A stretch of 9,739 bases of DNA from an uncultured Bacilli bacterium (GCA_934130215.1 CAKOXR010000035.1:1-9739); one strand, 5' to 3'. Positions 1-6,621 are shown, numbered from the stretch's first letter. The notes: generated by a model from the letters alone, not told the origin. A program made the numbers and translations.

Positions 1-2
1 GT

Positions 3-1586
3 ACAATAAATAGTACTAAAGGTGCTGATTATACTATTGAATTAATAGGGGATAGCTCTATTAAGTTTTATGAAGATAGTAATTATACAAATTTAATAAA
101 TAATAATATATATGAAGGTAGCATAAGTAATAATTTAAGTAAAAGTATTACAATATATTATAAATCAGGCTCTAATATAAATAGTGATATTTATATTAAA
201 ACTAAAGGCATTATAATGGAACCTGCTGTTATGAAAAATGGGAATTATTGGCCTAATCGTGGTACTGACTTTTGGAATAATACTTATAAACTATATATAA
301 GAACAATTACATTTGATAATAATTTAAGTAATTTACCTAGTACTTGTAATGAAGAAAATTTATGCTGGGATATATCGGAAAGTTCAACTCAAAAGAAGAA
401 AGTATATGGTTATTTAGTTGATACAGGTTTAAAAGATAAAACTGATAACTCACAACCATTATATAATTTATATATAGTAAGTAACTATGAAATATTTGCA
501 CCTTCAAATTGTCATGATATATTTTCATTTTATGATTGGAAAGATCGTGTAGAGAAGACAAATTTAATATCTATAAATTTTAATAATAATTTTAATACAT
601 CAAATGTAACAAATATGACTTCGATGTTTTATCAATGTAAATTTTTAACAAGTTTAGATTTGAGTAATTTTAATACAGCAAATGTAACGGATATGACACA
701 AATGTTTTATAGTTGTTACTCCTTAACAAATTTAGACTTAAGTAGTTTTAATACCTCAAATGTAAGAGATATGGATTTTATGTTTTATTATTGTTCTCGC
801 TTAACAAGTTTAGATTTAAGTGGTTTTAATACTTCGAATGTAACAAATATGGAAGAAATGCTTGAATATTGTATATCCTTAACAACAACAATCAATATAA
901 TGAATGCTAATGTTAGTGACTATTTTTACATGTTTTCTAATGCTGCAACAAACTCGGGGTCTCAAATAACAGTCAACTATATCGAAACTGCATCAACACT
1001 AGTTGATAATATGATTGCAAGTAAGTCATCTAATAGTAATGTTATAAAAGGAAATATAATTCCAGAATATTCAATTACAATAAGTGGTAATGATGATATA
1101 AAATATGAATCTAATAATCGAGCAAAAGGTACAAAAATAACTTTAACATCTATATCAGGTAATAATTATGTAACATCATTTAAAATGAATGGAACAACTA
1201 TAAATGGAAATGAATTTATAATGCCAGATACCGATGTAACAATAAGTAATATAGTAACAATATCTTGTAAAACATTTGAGACTGCTCATAATCCTTATCC
1301 TGATTCTCAAGATAATGTTATACTTGGTGAACATACCTTCGAAGGAGCAAAAAGTTTAACAGTTATACTAGACTATGAAACAGAGGAGATATGGCGTGAC
1401 TATTTCATAATATATGACTCTAGCACATCAACAACAGGTATAAAAGATAATAAAGAATATGGTGGAGAGACTAGAACAAAGGAAACAATAACAATTAACT
1501 CTAACTATATTAAGATAACATTTACAAGTGATAGTGATGATAACAACTTTTATGGCCTAAGAGCAATCGTAATCCCTAATTATTAA
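3..1586 (+). CDS. BspA-type leucine-rich repeat (DUF285) surface protein with C-terminal CUB-like domain, 5' partial
   Basis: The frame is open from the first bases of the window to TAA at 1584-1586, giving 527 visible residues, so the real start lies upstream. ATG at 216 is probably internal: a weak AAAGG stands 7 nt before it, but the 71 codons before it are open and read as normal beta-rich extracellular protein, and starting there would leave a surface protein with no export signal. Order of parts: a beta-rich segment (3-215); a linker; four DUF285 repeats of 26 residues (567-878) with the motif NFNTSNVTNM..MFYxC; a decayed fifth repeat; an Ig-like segment (about 1065-1260); and a CUB-like module (about 1275-1583) with AHNPYPDSQD, FEGAKSLTV, DYFIIYD and ITFTSDSDDNNFYG. 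There is no LPxTG or C-terminal membrane anchor, so anchoring would have to be N-terminal. BspA-type repeats in other bacteria act in adhesion; that role here is inferred. Confidence 0.82.
   Translation, partial: TINSTKGADYTIELIGDSSIKFYEDSNYTNLINNNIYEGSISNNLSKSITIYYKSGSNINSDIYIKTKGIIMEPAVMKNGNYWPNRGTDFWNNTYKLYIRTITFDNNLSNLPSTCNEENLCWDISESSTQKKKVYGYLVDTGLKDKTDNSQPLYNLYIVSNYEIFAPSNCHDIFSFYDWKDRVEKTNLISINFNNNFNTSNVTNMTSMFYQCKFLTSLDLSNFNTANVTDMTQMFYSCYSLTNLDLSSFNTSNVRDMDFMFYYCSRLTSLDLSGFNTSNVTNMEEMLEYCISLTTTINIMNANVSDYFYMFSNAATNSGSQITVNYIETASTLVDNMIASKSSNSNVIKGNIIPEYSITISGNDDIKYESNNRAKGTKITLTSISGNNYVTSFKMNGTTINGNEFIMPDTDVTISNIVTISCKTFETAHNPYPDSQDNVILGEHTFEGAKSLTVILDYETEEIWRDYFIIYDSSTSTTGIKDNKEYGGETRTKETITINSNYIKITFTSDSDDNNFYGLRAIVIPNY
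567..878 (+). repeat. Four tandem 78-bp DUF285/BspA leucine-rich repeat units
   Basis: Units start at 567, 645, 723 and 801, an exact 78-bp (26-codon) period. Each encodes a version of LTSLDLSxFNTSNVxxM followed by MFYxC. The first unit diverges at its start (ISINFN), and a fifth unit from 879 keeps only LTT and a relic of NVSDYFYMF. The codons differ between units, so this is an old protein repeat rather than a recent DNA duplication. In mycoplasmas, DUF285 repeats are encoded by recombining elements called PARCELs; the similarity here is at protein level only. Confidence 0.85.
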
Positions 1587-1642
1587 ATAAATATATTGTA
1601 AATAATCAATAAATATGATAAAGTTATATAAAGGATGATGAT

Positions 1643-2272
1643 ATGAAACCAATATATACAGAGTATGGATACTATAATGGTAACCATGTAAATTTATTTA
1701 TATTAAAAAATATATTAAAGGACTTTATAAGAATATTTACAAACAAATATGTAATTTTAAAATATAAAAATATATGGGAAGTAAAAAATAAAATAAATAA
1801 AAACAACCTTAAATCAGGGATATATACATCATATTACATTGATTATTTTAATAAACACTCATCATATATAGGAATCAATACAACATTTAAAGGAATACCA
1901 TGTTTACCACACGGATTCTACGGAATCTTTATATCAGATAAAGCAATAATCGGACAAAACTGTGTAATATTCCAAAATGTAACAATCGGATCAAATACAC
2001 TTGAACAAACAAAAAAACAAGGATCTCCAACAATAGGGGATAACTGTTATATAGGAGCAGGAGCAAAAATAATCGGAAATGTAAAAATCGGAAACAATGT
2101 TCGAATCGGAGCAAATGCAGTAGTAACAACAGATATACCAGACAATACAACAGTAGTACTAGAACACCCAAGAATAATAAAAAAAGAAAACCAAGATAAT
2201 AGATACATAAAAATAATCGGAAATCAAAAGTACTATTATGAAAATGGAAATTATAAAAAATATAACAAATAA
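1643..2272 (+). CDS. Serine acetyltransferase-like hexapeptide-repeat acyltransferase
   Basis: This 209-residue protein has a left-handed beta-helix core (about residues 76-175) built of hexapeptides such as IGQNCV, IGDNCY, IGAGAK, IGNNVR and IGANAV. The turn at H90 (PHGFYGIFIS) matches the catalytic His region of CysE-type serine O-acetyltransferases, so acetyl-CoA is the likely donor. It lacks the long helical N-terminal domain of true CysE, and where CysE has the RHP triad with its second active-site His, this protein has GSP (128-130). The acceptor is therefore uncertain: serine, or a sugar of a surface polysaccharide. Residues 1-60 are basic and not recognised; the last 20 residues are rich in Tyr, Lys and Asn. 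An AAGGA site at 1631-1635 supports the start. There is no terminator after the upstream gene and only a weak TATGAT (1614-1619), so read-through from upstream is possible. No cysteine-synthesis gene is nearby. Confidence 0.85.
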   Translation: MKPIYTEYGYYNGNHVNLFILKNILKDFIRIFTNKYVILKYKNIWEVKNKINKNNLKSGIYTSYYIDYFNKHSSYIGINTTFKGIPCLPHGFYGIFISDKAIIGQNCVIFQNVTIGSNTLEQTKKQGSPTIGDNCYIGAGAKIIGNVKIGNNVRIGANAVVTTDIPDNTTVVLEHPRIIKKENQDNRYIKIIGNQKYYYENGNYKKYNK

Positions 2273-2300
2273 AATCCTTAAGTAAAACTTAAGGATTTTT
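2271..2300 (+). terminator. Rho-independent terminator of the acyltransferase gene
   Basis: A perfect 13-bp stem (2271-2283 with 2287-2299) around a 3-nt loop, including CCTTAAGT/ACTTAAGG and ending in five T. Its left arm begins inside the TAA stop codon (2270-2272). Confidence 0.85.
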
Positions 2301-2304
2301 ACAT

Positions 2305-2330
2305 AAAAAAAACAATTAAAAATTGTTTTA
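2305..2330 (-). terminator. Minus-strand rho-independent terminator facing the preceding one
   Basis: Stem of 9 bp (AAAACAATT 2309-2317 with AATTGTTTT 2321-2329). Read on the minus strand it runs into eight consecutive T (2312-2305); read on the plus strand only four T follow. It therefore suits a transcript coming from the right, yet no protein gene lies there on the minus strand. Confidence 0.6.
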
Positions 2331-2379
2331 TAAGTAAGAAAACCCCTCTTTATTCTATCAGACCTGCTATCTTACCTTC
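2305..2379 (-). ncRNA. Candidate small non-coding RNA, about 75 nt, family not recognised
   Basis: Read on the minus strand, a perfect extended -10 (TGTTATAAT, 2394-2386) predicts a start at G2379. The predicted RNA has GGUAAGA (2376-2370) able to pair with UCUUACU (2339-2333), extendable to about 8 bp with one G-U pair. This closes a loop containing GCAGGUCUG and AGAGGGG, and a terminator hairpin with a U tract ends it near 2305. There is no ATG, GTG or TTG start and no open frame of note. The C/G content of 2341-2376 stands out in a nearly pure A/T gap. It does not match the SRP RNA core, a preQ1 or fluoride riboswitch, or any other RNA family I know. No gene lies downstream in its direction before the terminator, so it is not a leader. 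Promoter, structure and terminator are seen; transcription is inferred. Confidence 0.45.
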
Positions 2380-2385
2380 AATATA

Positions 2386-2394
2386 ATTATAACA
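2386..2394 (-). promoter_or_regulatory. Extended -10 promoter for the candidate small RNA
   Basis: The minus strand reads TGTTATAAT, a perfect TGnTATAAT. No good -35 is present (TTGCTT at 18 nt is the nearest). Six nt after the hexamer the first G (2379) is the likely start. It faces away from the promoter of the SNF2 gene. Confidence 0.5.
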
Positions 2395-2458
2395 GTAAAA
2401 ACTAAAATAAAGCAAACAAATTAAAATAAACAAATGTATAGAAGTGTAAAACAAAATA

Positions 2459-2467
2459 TGATATAAT
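2459..2467 (+). promoter_or_regulatory. Extended -10 promoter of the SNF2 operon
   Basis: TGATATAAT fits TGnTATAAT exactly. No convincing -35 element is seen. The start would fall near 2474, just upstream of AGGAGA (2478-2483), which stands 6 nt before ATG 2490. The leader would be about 16 nt, leaving no room for a riboswitch. Confidence 0.6.
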
Positions 2468-2489
2468 AAAACCATTTAGGAGAAATAAT

Positions 2490-5400
2490 ATGATTGAACT
2501 ATATGAAAATGAAAATAAAATATACATTGAAAATTACCATAAAATAAGAGAAAAACTAAACAGATCAGACATACAAAAAGCAAACAATTATAATGAAAAA
2601 TATATAAATTATAGAGGATATACAATATTAAACAATAAAAATTTACACATATTTCTAGTAAAATCACAATCATCTTATAGATACTATAGAACAACAATAA
2701 CAATAAAAAATAATGAAATATATGATATGGACTGTAACTGTATGCAATATCAAAACTATAAAAGTTGTAAACACCTAGCAGCATGCTTTAGATATTATAG
2801 CATTCAATTATTCGGAAAAAAGAAAAAACCAATCGAAGAAATATCAAAAATATTACTAGAAAAATACTCAACTAATAATGAAACAATAAAAAAAGAACTA
2901 AAACTAAACATTAATATATATCCCCATTATATAGAAAATTACTATAACGAACAACTAGCTTTTGAATTCAAAATAACAATCGGAATAAATAAAATGTATT
3001 CACTAAATACTCACTTTTCATCATTTAAAACAGCATATCAAGAAAATACACTAAAATTCGGTAAAGAACTAACATATGATCCAAATATACATTATTTTAA
3101 TAACTCTAACAAAGAATTAATTGAGCATTTATTAAAACATAACTATAATATGCAATATGGATACATAACAGAAAAAGAATTATCAAATATATTACCATAT
3201 ATTTCTTTACCCTTTAAATTTGATGACCATGAAATAAACTATATAAATAATAAATTTCCATATAAAACAAGTATAACAAAAAAAGAATCAAATTATGAAC
3301 TATCATTTAATCTAGAAAATAGTATAAACATATATAATAAATATATATATACAAACGGAGAATTATATAAATTAAACAAAAAAGAACAAGAATTAATAAA
3401 AGATTTACTTGAATCCGAAATAAAAACAATCAAAATAAATGAAAACGATTTTAATAAATTTACAAAAGGTTTACTAACAATAATCAAAGATAATATAGAA
3501 ATAGACACTAACATGAAAGATGAATTAATAATTATAAATGAACCAACAACAAAATTATACTTTGACATAACAAACAATGAAATAAAAGCAAAAATAATAC
3601 TAAATTATAAAGAAGAAATCAATTACTTTGATGAAACAAAAAATATATTAAGAAACCCAAACTATGAAAACAATATAATAAATGATCTACTAATATATGG
3701 ATTTATACTTGAAAATAAAAACATAATATTAAATGATTTAGATAAAATAGTTTATTTTATAGAAAACGGATTAAATGAATTATCAACAAAATATAATATA
3801 TATACAACAGAAAATTTAAAAAAATTAAAAATTAAAAAGAAAACTAATATAACAAGTATGTTTAGTTTAGGAAAAGATAATATAATGAGTTATAACTTTA
3901 ATCTAGACGGAATAAATGAAAAAGAAATAACAAACATATTAAAAAATATAAAAGCAAAGAAAAAATATTATCAACTTAAAAATGGTGACATATTAAATTT
4001 AGAAGACGACAACTTAAAAGAATTAAATCAAGTAGTAGATGATATGGAAATATCAGATGATGAAATAATAAAAGCAAACGGAACAATCCAAAAATATAGA
4101 GCATTATATTTAGACAGCTTAAAAAAAACAAAATACAAATATGTAGAAACTAACAGTATATTTAATGATTTTATAACAAATTTTTATAAATATAAAGATA
4201 GTAATATAAACCTAGACAAAAAAGATTTAAAAATATTAAGAGATTATCAAATAACCGGAATAAAATGGTTATACAACTTAGATAAAACAGGCTTTGGAGG
4301 AATACTAGCGGATGAAATGGGATTAGGTAAAACAATCCAAATAATATATTATATAAAAGAAATATTAAAAGAAGAAAAAACAAAATTTTTAATAGTTGTA
4401 CCAACATCTTTAGCTTATAACTGGATATATGAATTTAATAAATTTGCAAACTCAATCAAAACACTATTAATAGTAGGAAATAAAAAAGAAAGAATAAAAA
4501 AATTAAATCAACAAGATAATTATGATGTAATTATAACAACATATGGCCTACTAAGAGAAGACGAAGAACTTTATTTAAACTATTACTATCATACAATGAT
4601 AATAGATGAAGCCCAAAACATTAAAAATTATATGGCAGGTATATCTAAAACAGTTAAAAAAATAAAAGCAAAAACAAAATTCGCTCTAACAGGAACACCA
4701 ATAGAAAACTCAACACTAGAATTATGGAGCATATTTGATTTTATAATGCCAGGATATTTATCAAATATACAAAAATTCCAAAACAAATATAAAATAAATG
4801 ATTTTAATGATGAAACAGATACATTAATAAATAACTTAAACAATCAAATAAAACCATTTATTTTAAGAAGAAGAAAAAAAGATGTTATAAAAGAATTACC
4901 AGAAAAATTAGAAAACAACATATTTATAGACTTATCAGAAGAACAAAAAAAATTATATATATCAGAACTAGAAACCGTTAAAAAGAAAATTGATGAGATA
5001 ATTAAAGATGAAGGAATAGGAAAAGTTAGATTCATGATCTTACAATTATTAATGAAATTAAGACAAATTTGTATAGATCCAAGTATAATATATGAAGATT
5101 ATAAAGGAGAATCAAACAAAATAGAAACCCTTATAACAATAATAAAAGAAAGTATAAACAATAATCATAAAATATTAGTATTTACATCCTTTAAAACAGC
5201 ACTTAACATAGTAAACCAAAAACTAAAAAAAGAAAACATTAAAACTTATATTATAGACGGTCAAGTAAAAAGTAAAGATAGAATGGAAAGAGTAGAAAAC
5301 TTTAACCAAACAACTGAACCAAGTGTATTTTTAATAATGTTAAAATCAGGAGGAACAGGTTTAAACCTAACAAGTGCTGATGTTGTAATTCATCTTGATC

Positions 5401-5651
5401 TATGGTGGAATCCACAAGCAGAAAACCAAGCAACAGATAGAGCTCACAGAATTGGTCAAACAAATGTAGTTGAAGTAATAAAATTAATAACAAGAGGAAC
5501 AATCGAAGAAAAAATATTAACCCTTCAAGAAAAGAAAAAAAAGTTAAGTGATAAAATAATTGATGGTGATTCAAGAAATAATAATATAATATCAACATTA
5601 ACTGAAAATGAAATTAAAAATTTACTTTCATTTGAAAATAAGGGAATTTAA
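2490..5651 (+). CDS. SWIM zinc-finger SNF2-family helicase-like ATPase
   Basis: 1053 residues, full length for the bacterial SWIM-SNF2 type. An N-terminal SWIM zinc finger is present as C82-x-C84-x8-C93-x-H95. Residues from about 110 to 570 are Asn/Lys/Ile-rich and should correspond to the bacterial SNF2 helicase-associated region. The SNF2 ATPase follows: LRDYQITGIKWL, motif I DEMGLGKT (608-615), VPTSL, motif II DEAQ (706-709), motif III LTGTPIEN (from 733), then in the second RecA-like lobe LVFTSF, SGGTGLNLTSADVV (from 953) and RAHRIGQ (984-990). All ATPase motifs are intact. Such proteins are cytoplasmic ATP-driven DNA translocases that move on duplex DNA rather than unwind it; the cellular role of this bacterial class is not well settled. 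The gene has its own promoter and an AGGAGA site, and shares an mRNA with the next gene. Codon choice is mostly A-ending (gga, gta, gca, aca, ata), unlike the T-ending pyrG on the same strand. Confidence 0.95.
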   Translation: MIELYENENKIYIENYHKIREKLNRSDIQKANNYNEKYINYRGYTILNNKNLHIFLVKSQSSYRYYRTTITIKNNEIYDMDCNCMQYQNYKSCKHLAACFRYYSIQLFGKKKKPIEEISKILLEKYSTNNETIKKELKLNINIYPHYIENYYNEQLAFEFKITIGINKMYSLNTHFSSFKTAYQENTLKFGKELTYDPNIHYFNNSNKELIEHLLKHNYNMQYGYITEKELSNILPYISLPFKFDDHEINYINNKFPYKTSITKKESNYELSFNLENSINIYNKYIYTNGELYKLNKKEQELIKDLLESEIKTIKINENDFNKFTKGLLTIIKDNIEIDTNMKDELIIINEPTTKLYFDITNNEIKAKIILNYKEEINYFDETKNILRNPNYENNIINDLLIYGFILENKNIILNDLDKIVYFIENGLNELSTKYNIYTTENLKKLKIKKKTNITSMFSLGKDNIMSYNFNLDGINEKEITNILKNIKAKKKYYQLKNGDILNLEDDNLKELNQVVDDMEISDDEIIKANGTIQKYRALYLDSLKKTKYKYVETNSIFNDFITNFYKYKDSNINLDKKDLKILRDYQITGIKWLYNLDKTGFGGILADEMGLGKTIQIIYYIKEILKEEKTKFLIVVPTSLAYNWIYEFNKFANSIKTLLIVGNKKERIKKLNQQDNYDVIITTYGLLREDEELYLNYYYHTMIIDEAQNIKNYMAGISKTVKKIKAKTKFALTGTPIENSTLELWSIFDFIMPGYLSNIQKFQNKYKINDFNDETDTLINNLNNQIKPFILRRRKKDVIKELPEKLENNIFIDLSEEQKKLYISELETVKKKIDEIIKDEGIGKVRFMILQLLMKLRQICIDPSIIYEDYKGESNKIETLITIIKESINNNHKILVFTSFKTALNIVNQKLKKENIKTYIIDGQVKSKDRMERVENFNQTTEPSVFLIMLKSGGTGLNLTSADVVIHLDLWWNPQAENQATDRAHRIGQTNVVEVIKLITRGTIEEKILTLQEKKKKLSDKIIDGDSRNNNIISTLTENEIKNLLSFENKGI

Positions 5652-5653
5652 AA

Positions 5654-5917
5654 ATGGAAAAAGAAATATATAATTTAATTTTAAATTTAAGAAATTTACA
5701 AAAACAAAATTTTCAAATTTTAAAACAAGAAGTAGATTATATAATTATTAACAAAATTGTTGATAAAAATAAAATTGAGAAACTTTTAGACAATTTATTA
5801 AGTGTATGTTATAGTGATGAAGTAATAAATTATTATAATAAACTATGTAATTATTATAGTAATATAGATAAAAAAGCATCAAATTTTTATAAAAAAGAAT
5901 TAAAAAAAATATTATAA
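5654..5917 (+). CDS. Small helical protein of unknown function, coupled to the SNF2 gene
   Basis: 87 residues, not recognised. It is rich in Lys, Asn, Ile, Leu and Tyr, has no signal peptide or membrane segment, and reads as a chain of amphipathic helices (for example NLILNLRNLQ near the start and NFYKKELKKIL at the end). Two Cys are present but in no metal-binding pattern. ATG stands 2 nt after the SNF2 stop, and its ribosome site AGGGA (5641-5645) lies inside the last SNF2 codons, so it is almost certainly translated from the SNF2 mRNA with coupling. That suggests, without proving, a job linked to the ATPase. No strong terminator follows its stop. Codons are T-ending, unlike the SNF2 gene. 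An unrelated short gene in the same operon is equally possible. Confidence 0.7.
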   Translation: MEKEIYNLILNLRNLQKQNFQILKQEVDYIIINKIVDKNKIEKLLDNLLSVCYSDEVINYYNKLCNYYSNIDKKASNFYKKELKKIL

Positions 5918-5919
5918 TT

Positions 5920-5947
5920 TTTACATATTTAAAATATATTTTATAGT
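5920..5947 (+). promoter_or_regulatory. Candidate sigma-A type promoter of the SpaA-like gene
   Basis: TTTACA (5920-5925), a 16-nt spacer and TATAGT (5942-5947), each one base off the consensus. The start would be near 5954, giving a leader of about 50 nt. A TATTAT at 5980-5985 is a rival -10 without a clear -35. Confidence 0.4.
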
Positions 5948-5948
5948 A

Positions 5949-5974
5949 TATTTAATTATTTAAAAAATTAAATA
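5949..5974 (+). repeat. A/T-only inverted repeat upstream of the SpaA-like gene
   Basis: TATTTAATT (5949-5957) pairs with AATTAAATA (5966-5974) around an 8-nt loop. It has no G-C pair and no T tract, so it is a poor terminator for the gene before it. In the leader of the SpaA-like mRNA it could form a 5' hairpin that protects the message. In such A/T-rich DNA it may also be chance. Confidence 0.25.
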
Positions 5975-5991
5975 AAACATATTATAAAATA

Positions 5992-6000
5992 AAAGGAGGT
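5992..6000 (+). promoter_or_regulatory. Near-perfect Shine-Dalgarno site of the SpaA-like gene
   Basis: AAAGGAGGT lies 4 nt before ATG 6005 and is the longest match to the 16S rRNA tail in the window (counted to the last G, the spacing is 5 nt). It points to strong translation and fixes the start, so no upstream signal peptide is being missed. Confidence 0.75.
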
Positions 6001-6004
6001 AAAT

Positions 6005-6538
6005 ATGTCAAGAATTACTATTCCAATTACTAATGGAAAAGGAAGTCAAGAAGTTGTAGATGGAACTTATAATGTAACAGCTGATGTAAATGGTTATGAT
6101 AATAATACATTAACTCCAAAAACAGTAACAATTACACCATCAACAACTACTTATACTTTTCAAATAAGTGCAACAGGTACTTTAACATTAAATGTAACTG
6201 ATACAGGTACTACAAGTGGAACAGAAATAGTAGGAGCAACATTCCAACTTACTGATAGTACAGGTAATACTATAATTAATGAAGCAACAACAAATGAACA
6301 AGGAATTGCAACATTTTCAAATGTACCATATGGTAATAATATAGTTTTATATTATAAACAAACAGCAAGTGATTCATCTCATACTTTTGATAATACTGTA
6401 AAATCTATTGCTATGAATCAACAAAATACACAAGTAGATATTGCAAATCCTGCAGCACCAGTTGTCAACTTTACATTAACAGATGCTAATAATAATAATT
6501 TATTAATTAATGATGGAAATTTATTTTTAGAAAATTAA
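6005..6538 (+). CDS. SpaA/Cna-B-like beta-sandwich protein without signal peptide
   Basis: 177 residues, all beta-type sequence rich in Thr, Asn, Ser and Val. Residues 15-56 form a first Ig-like repeat (GTYNVTADVNGYDN, then VTITPSTTTYTFQIS). Residues 57-147 fit a SpaA/Cna-B domain: GTLTLNVTDTG, then VGATFQLTDSTGNTI, TTNEQGIATFSNVPYG and VLYYKQT. A short third strand set follows (NFTLTDANN). SpaA/Cna-B domains normally sit in Gram-positive pili and adhesins. Here there is no signal peptide, LPxTG or membrane anchor, and the start is fixed by a near-perfect ribosome site. The Lys of the first strand and the Glu of the ETK-like strand, used for isopeptide cross-links, appear replaced (LNVTD and YKQTA). 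The gene is alone between its own promoter and a strong terminator, with features of high expression. Location and role are unknown: an abundant cytoplasmic protein, or one exported by a route I cannot see. Confidence 0.75.
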   Translation: MSRITIPITNGKGSQEVVDGTYNVTADVNGYDNNTLTPKTVTITPSTTTYTFQISATGTLTLNVTDTGTTSGTEIVGATFQLTDSTGNTIINEATTNEQGIATFSNVPYGNNIVLYYKQTASDSSHTFDNTVKSIAMNQQNTQVDIANPAAPVVNFTLTDANNNNLLINDGNLFLEN

Positions 6539-6560
6539 GCAGTTTTACTGCTTTTTTTTT
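6537..6560 (+). terminator. Rho-independent terminator of the SpaA-like gene
   Basis: AAGCAGT (6537-6543) pairs with ACTGCTT (6547-6553) around TTT, followed by a run of nine T (6552-6560). The stem starts inside the TAA stop codon. Confidence 0.9.
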
Positions 6561-6567
6561 AATTTTA

Positions 6568-6597
6568 TAGACTTTTTATATTTATAAGTGTTATACT
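6568..6597 (+). promoter_or_regulatory. Promoter of pyrG
   Basis: TAGACT (6568-6573), an 18-nt spacer and TATACT (6592-6597), preceded by TG at 6589-6590 (extended -10). The start would be near 6604, leaving a leader of about 18 nt with AAGGAGG at 6609-6615. The leader is too short for an attenuator, and there is no G-run at the predicted start. Confidence 0.55.
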
Positions 6598-6621
6598 TTT
6601 AATAGAATAAGGAGGTTAGTT

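Noticed and set aside
216..218. ATG at 216 as the start of the LRR protein
   Set aside because: The frame is open for 71 more codons to the window edge with sensible protein sequence. The weak AAAGG before it can be explained by the Lys-Gly codons it encodes.
1929..2171. Minus-strand open frame of 80 codons inside the acyltransferase gene
   Set aside because: It is a Leu-rich shadow of the hexapeptide repeats, without a ribosome site, and the plus-strand frame has clear family motifs. The same applies to the other minus-strand frames at 337-561, 2476-2784 and within the SNF2 gene, and the plus-strand frame at 8920-9111.
2303..2379. SRP (4.5S-type) RNA
   Set aside because: The length and a CAGGUC string recall the small SRP RNAs of mycoplasmas, but the conserved GGAA tetraloop and the GGAAGCAGC side of the loop are missing.
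2490..5917. SNF2-based defence system
   Set aside because: No nuclease, methyltransferase, phospholipase or other defence partner is present. SWIM-SNF2 proteins of this layout are also common chromosomal genes in Firmicutes.
5902..5922. Terminator for the 87-aa gene in the A/T-rich run after its stop
   Set aside because: The best stem is a few A-T pairs with an uneven loop and no stable core, too weak to call.
5640..6004. Replication origin or terminus explaining the skew change after the SNF2 gene
   Set aside because: No DnaA-box cluster is seen, and the skew also changes near 1600-1640, which a single origin or terminus cannot explain.
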